Numbered from the stretch's first letter, positions 14,932 through 21,341 are shown. The stretch: DNA of 21,341 nt from Arthrobacter sp. (GCA_025464925.1 JAODMS010000109.1:1-21341); one strand, 5' to 3'. Program-made: numbers and translations. Notes: generated by a model not told the origin, from the letters alone.

Positions 14932-15936
14932 TCAGACCTCTCGCCACGGTACGGTATCGAGCAATCCGAGAACCCGGAGTGGATCGTTGACGAGTGCAGC
15001 CAGACCCATCAACTTCGACGGGAATACAGCTGGCTCTGCAGTCAGGTTCTTTTCATCAAAGTACCGATGGAACCTGTCGCGAAGCCCGAACGGCAGCCTG
15101 TCAGCGACTTCGTCTTCCAGTTTGGACGCCTCAATAGAAAGCGCCGAGGGCCTGTGCCGCTGCATGCGTTCAAACTTGGTTTTCGGCTCAGGGGCCGGCA
15201 GCGACGCTGCCTTTAGCAATCGCGCCGCTGCAGCACTCACCCACGGATGTGCTCGATCGACTGCCAAGGGAATGGGGATACCCTTTACGGCCTGGATCGC
15301 GTCTGGTGTGACCGCGAGAGAAACGCTTGACGGGTCCTCGTGGGTGTTTACGTAGCGGAACGTGTTGATGCCAGGGGCGCATACCTTGGCTAGCTGCACG
15401 TCGCCGACCCAGTCCGTGGGTTCCTTGTGCACGCCGGGTTCGATGGCGGCGTTGGGGCTGAGGCGCACCCGATACAGATAAAACTGCTCGTCGGTGCTGT
15501 CTTGGTCTTTCATCCGCCTAAGCATGTTCTCGATTGCCGCCTCGTAAGTTCCGAGGTGCAGTGCCTTGGTCTTCTGACCTTGAGCCCAGCGCTCCAGTGC
15601 TCGCCCATCGGTGCCGATGTGTTGGAATCTCTGCTTGGTCTCATCCGTCAGACGAGCCGTAGGGTCGAAGGTGCGGTCCGGCCAGTTTGCGTGCGTTGAC
15701 GAGTGGTACCAATAGACGTCACGCACTTTTGAGTCATCATGCGAGGAGTCGTCTTGCACGACCCAGAAGTCGGGCCGCTCCTCAACCTGGCAGTCGGTGC
15801 GACATTCCGGACAGGCTTCATCTGCTTGGTGAAAGCGGTCCAACCACTCGTCGTCCGTTTGCCACTCATACTGACAAGTGCCGCAGCGCATCCCGCGGGG
15901 GCGTTCAAAATTCACTGCTCGCTCAATCACGATCAC
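14932..15936 (-). CDS. Zinc-ribbon protein with possible ADP-ribosyltransferase-like core, uncharacterised
   Basis: This is a 334-residue protein. The N-terminus is a clear zinc ribbon: C18-x2-C21 and C42-x2-C45 (CGTC, CPEC, further C49). Then come DVYWYHSST (about 73-81), KALHLGTYEAAIENMLRRM (about 122-140), FYLYRVRLSPNA and later NTHEDPSSVSLAVTPDAI. The order 'YHSS', 'xLxLGT..AA', 'YRVRL', then an acidic strand recalls ADP-ribosyltransferase-fold proteins (first-strand His, second-strand T/S), but this is weak. The C-terminal 120 residues are helical and unknown. The first codon (GTG 15936) is uncertain; other GTGs follow, and M16 lies just before the zinc ribbon. It is divergent from the serine recombinase at 16118. 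Probably cytoplasmic. An effector, toxin or defence role is inference only. Confidence 0.6.
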   Translation of the reverse strand: MIVIERAVNFERPRGMRCGTCQYEWQTDDEWLDRFHQADEACPECRTDCQVEERPDFWVVQDDSSHDDSKVRDVYWYHSSTHANWPDRTFDPTARLTDETKQRFQHIGTDGRALERWAQGQKTKALHLGTYEAAIENMLRRMKDQDSTDEQFYLYRVRLSPNAAIEPGVHKEPTDWVGDVQLAKVCAPGINTFRYVNTHEDPSSVSLAVTPDAIQAVKGIPIPLAVDRAHPWVSAAAARLLKAASLPAPEPKTKFERMQRHRPSALSIEASKLEDEVADRLPFGLRDRFHRYFDEKNLTAEPAVFPSKLMGLAALVNDPLRVLGLLDTVPWREV

Positions 15937-16117
15937 AGTCTCACACGAAGGACTGACAGACCCCCTGCGATGGCTACCTCAAACTGCAGAGTCGCCGCGC
16001 GTCCCGTAAGCCGGTCCCCCACCGCGTCACGTTCCGTCTGTTCCCGCGGCGCGAAAAATCCCATACAGATGCTGGACTTTTCGATTCGCGTATATCCTGC
16101 CTGCAAAACTGTCCCGC

Positions 16118-16808
16118 TTGGGTGACTCAACCGCTCCAGTTTCACCCCTGACCGCGCACATCATCGGCTACGCCCGCGTCTCGACCAATGAACAAGACCT
16201 GACGGCGCAGCGCAACGCACTCGCTGCCCTGGGTGTTCTCGAAGACGGGGTCTACGTCGACCACGGACTGACCGGCAGAAACAGGGACCGGTCGGGGCTC
16301 CAAGAAGCCCTCGCCGTCGAGCGGGCCGGAGACACCCTGGTCTTCACCAAACTCGACCGGCTCGCCCGCCCCTGGGACATCATCGAAGACCTCACCACAC
16401 GGCAACGTGAAGCTCAACATCGGCGGATCCATCCACAACCCCACCGACCCCGTCGGCCGGCTCCTGTTCAACGTCCTGGCCATGGTCGCCGAATTCGAAT
16501 CCGATCTCATCCGCGCCCGCACCCGCGAAGGCATGCAGGTCGCCAAGGCCAAGGGCCGGCTCCGCGGCACACAACCCAAACTTTCCAAGAGCCAGGAAGC
16601 CCGCCTCATCTCCCTATATAAGGAAGGACAACACACCACGGCCGAGATCGCTGAACTGTTCAAGGTCGGCCGGAGTACTATCTACCGCATCGTCATCGAA
16701 CTCCGATCGCTGGTACGAGCTGAGCGTGTTCTCATAAATTCGGCGCAGCTACTCCACTCACCTGAGCAAGCGCCAATCGCTTTACGTCAACGGACGCTGA
16801 AGCACTGA
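16118..16808 (+). pseudogene. Serine recombinase (resolvase/invertase type), frameshifted
   Basis: The N-terminal part reads IIGYARVSTNEQDLTAQRNAL (catalytic Ser in ARVST), VYVDHGLTGRNRDRSGLQEAL and LVFTKLDRLAR, the resolvase catalytic core. After DLTTRQ the frame is lost. From 16407 the expected VKLNIGGSIHNPTDPVGRLLFNVLAMVAEFESDLIRARTREGM and the helix-turn-helix TAEIAELFKVGRSTIYRIV continue one frame ahead, equal to one inserted base near 16401-16406. The segment after DRLARP also seems a few residues short. Start is TTG at 16118, uncertain. The resolvase-like C-terminus is followed by about 40 extra residues. The fragment at 13609-13776 comes from another, more typical resolvase. Likely inactive if the frameshift is real. 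Confidence 0.83.
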
Positions 16809-16870
16809 GAGGCTACGCGAATAAGGGCGCCACTGGTCCCCAATTCCAGTAGCGATCGTTAGGGACCCAC

Positions 16871-16876
16871 TACGTT
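16871..16876 (+). promoter_or_regulatory. Candidate -10 element for a leaderless transcript
   Basis: TACGTT fits the TAnnnT -10 pattern and ends six bases before the ATG at 16883, where a transcript could start. No Shine-Dalgarno precedes that ATG, which fits leaderless expression, common in actinobacteria. Confidence 0.4.
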
Positions 16877-16882
16877 TAGCAG

Positions 16883-17335
16883 ATGGACTTCTGGATACCC
16901 CTCTTCGGCAGCGCCCTCGGCGGAGGCATTGTGACCGGCATTTTTGGATGGATGAAAACTCGTCAGGACCGACGAACTGAACATGTGCAGTGGCTCCGGA
17001 ATCACAAGGTTGCGGTCTACACCGAATTTCTCAAGCAGGCCCGGCTGATCGACATTCACATCGAGGAAGCCTTATCCCTTCGATCGGAAGCTATGGAGCC
17101 TCTTCGGAATGCGAACCGACAAATATCCACCACCGCCATCCGCATCGCAGCTCCTGAGAAGGTCGGTTCCGCGTCGAATCGTGTAAAGAATGCCATATCG
17201 GACTTGGGAGACACGATGGAGATAAACGCAACCCCGGAACAGAAAGCATCATATGAAGAGTCGAAAGAGCGCTTCTACCTCCGCCTCAATGAACTGGAAG
17301 ACCTTATGCGTGAAGACCTTGACATAACGGACTAG
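16883..17335 (+). CDS. Membrane-anchored helical protein, function unknown
   Basis: This 150-residue protein has one N-terminal membrane helix (WIPLFGSALGGGIVTGIFGWM, about 3-23), followed by a basic stretch KTRQDRRTEH and a long charged, mostly helical cytoplasmic part (AVYTEFLKQARLIDIHIEEAL; SYEESKERFYLRLNELEDLM) likely to form a coiled coil. No family is recognised. The stop TAG lies in CTAG at 17332-17335, the exact target of the IS701 insertion. Before that insertion the gene converged on the phosphoribosyltransferase gene, whose stop used the same four bases. Its proximity suggests membership in the same island. Expression may be leaderless. Confidence 0.7.
   Translation: MDFWIPLFGSALGGGIVTGIFGWMKTRQDRRTEHVQWLRNHKVAVYTEFLKQARLIDIHIEEALSLRSEAMEPLRNANRQISTTAIRIAAPEKVGSASNRVKNAISDLGDTMEINATPEQKASYEESKERFYLRLNELEDLMREDLDITD
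17332..17335. repeat. Left 4-bp target duplication (CTAG) of IS701 element
   Basis: CTAG flanks the element on the left and recurs at 18742-18745 on the right. A four-base YTAR duplication is what IS701-family elements are known to make. Here it also carries the stop codon of the gene ending at 17335. Confidence 0.88.
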
Positions 17336-18741
17336 TACTACAGTCGTGTTTATTTGGCTTGCTTCGGCGTTTTAACGGCATTTCTGTCCGGTGCCGTGTT
17401 AATCGTTGTCGATGGCTGATGATATTTGTGTGGCTGAGGTGCAGGTGTGGGCGGACGGGCTTGAGGAAATCGGTGAGCTGATCGGACCGCGGTTTGCCCG
17501 GTCCGAGCCGCGGGCGAACGCGGTGGCGTACCTGCACGGCTTGCTTTCTGCCGAGGAGCGGAAGAACTCCTGGACTCTGTCGGAACGTGCCGGGCAGGCG
17601 CTGCCGGACGGCATGCAGCGGCTCCTCTCGACCACAGACTGGGACCCGGACGCGCTACGCGATGAACTGCGCTCCTACGTCGTCAAACACCTCGGCGACC
17701 CGGACGGTGTGCTCATCGTGGACGAGACCGGTTTCCTGAAGAAGGGACAGCGCTCCGCCGGGGTCGCCCGCCAATACTCCCGGACCGCGGGCCGGATCGA
17801 GAACTGCCAGATCGGTGTGTTCCTGACCTACGCCACGGCAGACGGACGCACCTTTCTGGACCGGGAACTCTACCTGCCCAGGGCCTGGACGGACGACCCG
17901 GACCGGTGCGCGGCCGCCGGCATTCCCGAGACACGGAAATTCGCCACGAAGCCGGAGCTGGCCATCACCATGCTCACCCGTGCCCTGGACGCCGGCGTAC
18001 CGGCGAAATGGGTGACCGGGGACGCCGTCTACGGCCAGTACTACAAGCTGCGCAAGACACTCGAAGACCGTTCGGTCTCCTACGTCCTCGCGGTGCCCGT
18101 GAACCAGCGCGTGATCGCCAAGACCGGCCTCCTCGGCACCGAATTCCGCGCCGACGAGCTCATCGCCTCCCTGTCCGGGCGCTCCTGGCGGATCCGCTCG
18201 GCCGGGCCCGGCTCCAAGGGCGACCGGCGCTACGCCTGGGCCCGCACCCGCGTCAACGGCGCCCGCGACCCGCAGTCCGGGCACTGGCTGCTGGCCCGCC
18301 GTTCCCTGAAGGACCCGACCGACCTTGCGTACTACATCTGCCACGGCCCCACCCGGGTCTCCCTGTCCGAGCTGGTGCGTGTTGCCGGTGCCCGGTGGGC
18401 GATCGAGGAGACCTTCCAGACCGCCAAGGGCGAAACCGGGCTGGACCACTACCAGGTCAGACAATGGACCGGCTGGTACCGGCACATCACCCTGTCCATG
18501 CTCGCCCACGCGTTCCTGACCGCCACCCGGTCAAAAAAGGGGCGCTCACGGCGATGGAAGCGAGCTGATCACCTTGTCCCTGCCCGAGATCAGGCACCTG
18601 CTCACGAACCTGGTCTGGGTATGGATGCCCTGCCCGGACCACACGCTGAAGCGATCCAACCGGCGCCGACGACACCAACAACGGGCCAGACACCACCCAT
18701 TACCGGGCCCGCGGCCACAGCCCACAAACACGACTGTAGTA
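17336..18741 (+). mobile_element. IS701-family insertion sequence, 1406 bp
   Basis: Both ends are defined. The left end is TACTACAGTCGTGTTTAT (17336-17353). The right end, read on the minus strand from 18741, is TACTACAGTCGTGTTTGT, matching at 17 of 18 positions. CTAG duplications flank both. One transposase gene fills the element, and its stop lies inside the right inverted repeat, usual for compact IS701 members. Intact ends and a perfect duplication suggest a fairly recent insertion. Confidence 0.9.
17412..18739 (+). pseudogene. IS701-family DDE transposase with two frameshifts near its 3' end
   Basis: From ATG at 17412 (MADDICVAEVQVWADGLEE) the sequence shows the DDE_5 core: LIVDETGFLKKGQRSAGVARQYS with the first Asp near residue 103, WVTGDAVYG with the second near 200, and WAIEETFQTAKGETGLDHYQVR with the Glu near 330. 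After TATRS the frame shifts at a run of six A (18533-18538). The family-like continuation GSELITLSLPEIRHLL is one base ahead. A second shift sits at CCC (18696-18698), after which YRARGHSPQTRL and TAG (18737-18739) lie in the right inverted repeat. Both shifts equal one extra base in a homopolymer. As written, the frame instead runs out of the element to 18770. Catalytic residues are upstream of both breaks. Confidence 0.85.
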
Positions 18742-18745
18742 CTAG
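18742..18745. repeat. Right 4-bp target duplication (CTAG) of IS701 element
   Basis: This is the second copy of CTAG. Its first three bases, read on the minus strand, are the TAG stop of the phosphoribosyltransferase gene. Confidence 0.88.
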
Positions 18746-19518
18746 GCCGGTGGGCAATCTCCCCGGGTGACCGGGCAGAAGAGAGGATCGAACGCTGTCT
18801 TCGCCGCGGCGGTAGCCAGCCAGTCGTTGGCGATCTGGTCGTGTTCCCCCAAGTAGCGAGCAATGGAGAGTACAGACACCTGCTCTGCACCGCTCCGTCT
18901 CGCTTGGATTGCCAGCCCCAGCGCATTGTTGCCGGAAACCCAAGAGTCCTCAAGAACTAGAACATGGTCCCCTACAACAGAGCCCTGAAACGCGAAGTCT
19001 GCCGGATCCAGGTGAGCGGCCCTTCCATCTCTAGGCGCCCCTGTGTAAAGGGCCGAGATTTTGTTCAACTGCGAGGGGAAGTACCGCCTGAAGTTGTCGA
19101 GCGGGTGCGGGATGCGGTTTCGTCCGGATGGAACCGTAACGACTGACGTGATGGCTGATCCAACGTGCCGTCTAATACAACCGGAATGCTTGTGTGCGTA
19201 CATCCACATGAGAATAGTGAGCCTTCTGACCGCACCATCGGCTGGCGGAGAACCCTTGTAGTTGTAGACGTCCCTCCGGGACTGAAGGGTGGCCCCTGCA
19301 TAGGTGAGCGGGACCACAACCGCAGGCATCTCGTGACCGTGCTTGGATATAGCCAACTTGCACTGGTAGCACGTGGCATAGCCAACATCAATCGGTCGAG
19401 CACAGACTTCGCAGTACCCAATCAATGAAAATGACGGATTGCCATCTCCAAGCTGTGAATCGATCGGCCGCCCTGGGTTGCGCATGATTTGCGCTACTTC
19501 GGGAAGATACCCCCACAT
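18742..19518 (-). CDS. ComFC-like zinc-ribbon phosphoribosyltransferase
   Basis: From ATG at 19518 (GATGAGG just upstream; TTG at 19542 is an alternative overlapping the previous stop) the protein is 258 residues. A zinc ribbon C36-x2-C39-x10-C50-x2-C53 (CEVCARPI, CYQCK) is followed by a domain with VVVPLTYAGATLQSRRDVYNYKG and a helix RRLTILMWMYAHKHSGC. The PRPP loop is HVLVLEDSWVSGNNALGLAIQA (about 185-206), a variant of the usual 'vllvDDv.tTGaT' with acidic pair E190-D191. Zinc ribbon plus phosphoribosyltransferase is the layout of ComFC, which helps take up DNA in competent cells. Here no other competence genes are near, and the loop lacks the classic T-G-T. It forms an operon with the DprA-like gene, 17 bases downstream of its stop. 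Substrate unknown. Confidence 0.75.
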   Translation of the reverse strand: MWGYLPEVAQIMRNPGRPIDSQLGDGNPSFSLIGYCEVCARPIDVGYATCYQCKLAISKHGHEMPAVVVPLTYAGATLQSRRDVYNYKGSPPADGAVRRLTILMWMYAHKHSGCIRRHVGSAITSVVTVPSGRNRIPHPLDNFRRYFPSQLNKISALYTGAPRDGRAAHLDPADFAFQGSVVGDHVLVLEDSWVSGNNALGLAIQARRSGAEQVSVLSIARYLGEHDQIANDWLATAAAKTAFDPLFCPVTRGDCPPA

Positions 19519-19535
19519 ATCCTCATCCCCGGGAG

Positions 19536-20459
19536 CTACCAAGCCACGGCCTCCTTTGTAGATTCCGGCGGCACCGCGAAGGGCCTGACGGCTTTGGAAG
19601 CCGCAACTTCTATTGCCTCGTCCACGGAAGACACCACGGATACATCGAGTCTCATAGGATCACTGGCAAGCTTTCGACCCCAGGTAGTGTTGCGAGCCAC
19701 CGTGGCCGACAGGATCAGTGGCCGCCCGTGAGCAATCGCACGCTGTGCTTGGTGTTTCGTTCCTGACTTCTCGGTGGCCTCAACGATGACCGTCGCACAC
19801 GAGAACGCTGACATGACGCCATTACGCATTGGGAAGTTGTAGCGAGTGGGTCCGGTTCCCGGCCAGAACTGCGAAAGGATCAGGCCGGATCCGTCAGCTA
19901 TCTCACGCTGCATTGACTCAGACGTCTTGGGGTAATACCGATCTATCCCTGTTCCAATCACGCCAATGGTTCGGCCGCTGACGTTTAGCGCGGCACGATG
20001 AGCCGCCGAATCGATCCCGGCGGCAAGGCCCGAAACAACTGGAACTGATAGGTGCACCAGCGCGTCAGCAAGGGAAGCAGCATCCCGGAGAGCTTCCGGG
20101 GACGCATCGCGTGATCCTACAATGCTGATGCCGCGCTCCGTCTGACCGGGAGGCAGGAGGGTCCCTCGAGCAAAGACGAAAGGCGGCAAATCGTGAACGT
20201 CGCGCAACTGCCTCGGATATTCGGGATCCAAGAATGTGAGGAAGCGGGTTCCGTCTTCCTCCCAACGCTTGATGCGTTGGCAGGCTAAGTCCAGGGCGTC
20301 GTCCCCGTCTGCGAAGAATCCAAGTTTGACCCGCTGTCGAAAGGCCTCACTTGGCAGTACCTCCTCTTCGAGGAGCAAATCGCGCAAGGGAGCCCACTTG
20401 AACTCTTGCGGCGGGTGTAGAAGGGCGACCAGCGCGGAGCGCTCAAGTGCAAGGTCCAT
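19536..20459 (-). CDS. DprA-like (SLOG/Rossmann) protein
   Basis: This is a 307-residue protein from ATG at 20459. Residues about 71-100 (TRFLTFLDPEYPRQLRDVHDLPPFVFARG) and the Rossmann core 111-250 follow DprA/Smf order: ISIVGSRDAS, VVSGLAAGIDSAAHRAAL, IGVIGTGIDRYYP, YNFPMRNGVMSAFS, VIVEATEKSGTKHQAQRAIAHGRP. DprA binds single-stranded DNA and loads RecA in natural transformation. This protein lacks the usual C-terminal winged helix and has NTTWGRKL after the core. The pairing with a ComFC-like phosphoribosyltransferase in a two-gene unit points to a specialised branch. In-frame sequence up to 20699 overlaps the small upstream ORF and is probably not translated. Its shared island context suggests conflict or defence, which is inference. 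Confidence 0.83.
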   Translation of the reverse strand: MDLALERSALVALLHPPQEFKWAPLRDLLLEEEVLPSEAFRQRVKLGFFADGDDALDLACQRIKRWEEDGTRFLTFLDPEYPRQLRDVHDLPPFVFARGTLLPPGQTERGISIVGSRDASPEALRDAASLADALVHLSVPVVSGLAAGIDSAAHRAALNVSGRTIGVIGTGIDRYYPKTSESMQREIADGSGLILSQFWPGTGPTRYNFPMRNGVMSAFSCATVIVEATEKSGTKHQAQRAIAHGRPLILSATVARNTTWGRKLASDPMRLDVSVVSSVDEAIEVAASKAVRPFAVPPESTKEAVAW

Positions 20460-20505
20460 GCCTACGTCACCGCCTCGCCTTCCATAAGTTTGAACAGATG
20501 CAACA

Positions 20506-20742
20506 TTAATAATATCGGGTGGCTGAGACAGAAACGGGGATCGGCATTCCATCCGCCTGCTGAAGAGCGCCAACGTGCCGGCTGAAGCTCTGTAGCTCGT
20601 TGACGATGGCCTGTACTTCAGCCTGTGTTGGGGTGGCGCTGATGACGCGGACCGCCTGCTCAGGCGTAGCCCCGGAAAGAAAAATGATGAATTCCTCACG
20701 CCGAGGGTCGCACGTGACAGGCTGTCTGGATATTTTTGTCAG
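20506..20742 (-). CDS. Small helical protein upstream of the DprA-like gene (start unclear)
   Basis: A 70-to-78-residue frame ends at TAA 20506-20508. It reads TCDPRREEFIIFLSGATPEQAVRV, then ISATPTQAEVQAIVNELQSF, then SRHVGALQQADG, which looks like a genuine soluble alpha-helical protein with good actinobacterial codon use. No ATG, GTG or TTG opens it: the frame is closed by TAG near 20765, and the only plausible initiators are CTG at 20742 or ATT at 20748, both in the inverted repeat described below. So it is either started at a rare codon or has lost its 5' end. It would be the first gene of the DprA-like/phosphoribosyltransferase operon, 46 bases upstream of the DprA-like start. Confidence 0.45.
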   Translation of the reverse strand: MTKISRQPVTCDPRREEFIIFLSGATPEQAVRVISATPTQAEVQAIVNELQSFSRHVGALQQADGMPIPVSVSATRYY

Positions 20743-20755
20743 GAAAATGACAAAA
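20734..20755. promoter_or_regulatory. Inverted repeat at the operon start, candidate operator
   Basis: TTTTGTCA (20734-20741), six bases GGAAAA, and TGACAAAA (20748-20755) are perfectly complementary. It lies in the AT-rich divergent region between the DprA-like operon and the Rhs-type gene, over the possible start of the small ORF. The spacing suits a dimeric helix-turn-helix regulator. Confidence 0.45.
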
Positions 20756-20792
20756 TGGTTTCTCTAGTCAATGGATGAAGTGCACTTGTAAT

Positions 20793-20810
20793 GTGAGTGT
20801 CATCACTCAC
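20793..20810. promoter_or_regulatory. Second inverted repeat in the divergent region
   Basis: GTGAGTG (20793-20799), spacer TCAT, and CACTCAC (20804-20810) are perfectly complementary. It lies 20 bases before the TTG start of the Rhs-type gene, so it could be an operator or a 5'-UTR hairpin affecting its translation. A ten-base palindrome AAGTGCACTT (20778-20787) lies between the two repeats. Confidence 0.4.
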
Positions 20811-20829
20811 TTCCAGCTTTGGAGCTACG

Positions 20830-21341
20830 TTGTTTATTGGGGGAACGCGGCGTAAGCCGCAGCGTTCAGATCGATCTGCCGGTGGCCATAGGCCGCCGGC
20901 CTTGTTTTTCCGCGGGGCCATGGCTTCCGCTCTCGGGGTCGGCCTGCTGGTCGGAACCGCCGGGCCGGGCCTGGCGGCAATACCGGTGGCCATGGTCATT
21001 CCCGGTGCCTCATCCGGGGCCCAGACCACCATCGGGGAACTCGGCTCCCGGCCGGGGGCGACCCGGCTGCCGCTGCAGATCTCCGACCAGGTCTCCGGCT
21101 CAGTGGACGTCGGTACCGGCAACCTGGTGCTCTCGGTCAGCGGGCTGTCCCTGCCGGGCGTCCACGCCGATGTTCCGCTGGGCGCGGTATTCAATTCCCA
21201 GGCCACCAACACCGCCGCCGGTGACGCCGCGGCCCGCTGGAGTCTGAACTTCGGCGGCGCCGGCTCCCTGTCCTCGACACCGTCCGGTGTCCTTCACACC
21301 GGCGGCGACGGTTACTCCTCGCTGTTCACCCCGGTCTCCGG
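20830..21341 (+). CDS. Exported Rhs/YD-repeat-type protein, N-terminal part only
   Basis: The frame is open from TTG at 20830 to the right edge, 170 residues seen. The Shine-Dalgarno GGAG (20821-20824) has a five-base spacing to TTG; ATG at 20920 is in frame but leaves the basic n-region out. Residues 1-30 are basic (TRRKPQRSDRSAGGHR), then a hydrophobic core ASALGVGLLVGTAGPGLAA forms a Sec signal peptide. The mature part reads QISDQVSGSVDVGTGNLVLS, then GLSLPGVHADVPLGAVFNSQ, then ARWSLNFGGAGSL and GVLHTGGDGYSSLFTPVSG. This is the N-terminal pattern of large secreted Rhs/YD-repeat proteins, which often carry a toxin at their C-terminus. The repeats and any toxin are outside the window. It diverges from the DprA-like operon. 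Confidence 0.75.
   Translation, partial: MFIGGTRRKPQRSDRSAGGHRPPALFFRGAMASALGVGLLVGTAGPGLAAIPVAMVIPGASSGAQTTIGELGSRPGATRLPLQISDQVSGSVDVGTGNLVLSVSGLSLPGVHADVPLGAVFNSQATNTAAGDAAARWSLNFGGAGSLSSTPSGVLHTGGDGYSSLFTPVS

Noticed and set aside
18531..18568. Programmed -1 frameshifting in the IS701 transposase
   Set aside because: The A AAA AAG heptamer is present, but the -1 product ends after about ten codons without the family's C-terminus, and the needed shift is +1.
19536..20699. DprA-like protein starting at 20699 with an 80-residue extension
   Set aside because: The extension is Ser/Arg/Pro-rich and lies over the better-looking small helical ORF; family-like sequence starts at the ATG at 20459.
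1..21341. tRNA, rRNA genes or CRISPR arrays
   Set aside because: Reading both strands I found no tRNA-like cloverleaf with a T-loop, no rRNA stretch and no regularly spaced direct repeats with unique spacers.

Overview
The window is high-GC DNA with many GTG and TTG starts. Its gene families (actinobacterial relaxase/MobC pair, amylo-alpha-1,6-glucosidase, TniB-type transposon ATPase, IS110 and IS701 elements) point to an actinobacterium, most likely of the Arthrobacter/Micrococcaceae group. The taxonomic guess is inference from gene content and composition, not from a search. The overall picture is an accessory, probably plasmid-derived or integrated region, rich in mobile-element scars.

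Layout. 1-2210: a mobilisation module, with a relaxase (running off the left edge) and mobC on the minus strand, a perfect inverted repeat that is a candidate oriT, and a small coiled-coil protein facing away. 2210-3950: an IS110-family element whose transposase is split by a frameshift, with a long 5' non-coding flank that could hold a bridge RNA. 3957-5201: an MFS exporter-like permease with a likely terminator. 5454-6349: two minus-strand genes, a GNAT acetyltransferase and an odd ORF that joins the front half of a P-loop kinase to the back half of a GNAT enzyme. 6787-7074: a small ParB-C-terminal-like protein without a visible ParA. 7157-9416: two coupled GT4 glycosyltransferases, the upstream one frameshifted. 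9886-10799: a small dimeric alpha/beta-barrel (ABM-like) protein and a small acidic protein built of three 30-residue repeats. 11147-13396: a 749-residue glycogen-debranching/amylo-alpha-1,6-glucosidase. 13609-14307: a scar joining the tail of a serine recombinase to the C-terminal part of a TniB/TnsC-like ATPase.

14425-21341 looks like a conflict or defence-type island. It holds a small two-helix membrane protein; a zinc-ribbon protein with a possible ADP-ribosyltransferase-like core; a frameshifted serine recombinase; a membrane-anchored helical protein; an IS701 element; and a minus-strand operon of a small helical protein, a DprA-like (SLOG/Rossmann) protein and a ComFC-like zinc-ribbon phosphoribosyltransferase. 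The N-terminus of an exported Rhs/YD-repeat-type protein diverges from this operon. The pairing of DprA-like and ComFC-like proteins outside a competence locus is the best candidate for an undescribed system. The IS701 copy sits exactly in the CTAG shared by the stop codons of two convergent genes, and its target duplication leaves both stops intact.

At least four reading frames are broken by single-base indels (IS110 transposase, glycosyltransferase, serine recombinase, and IS701 transposase twice). This could be real decay or uncorrected sequencing error, so read-level checking matters before any of these is called dead.
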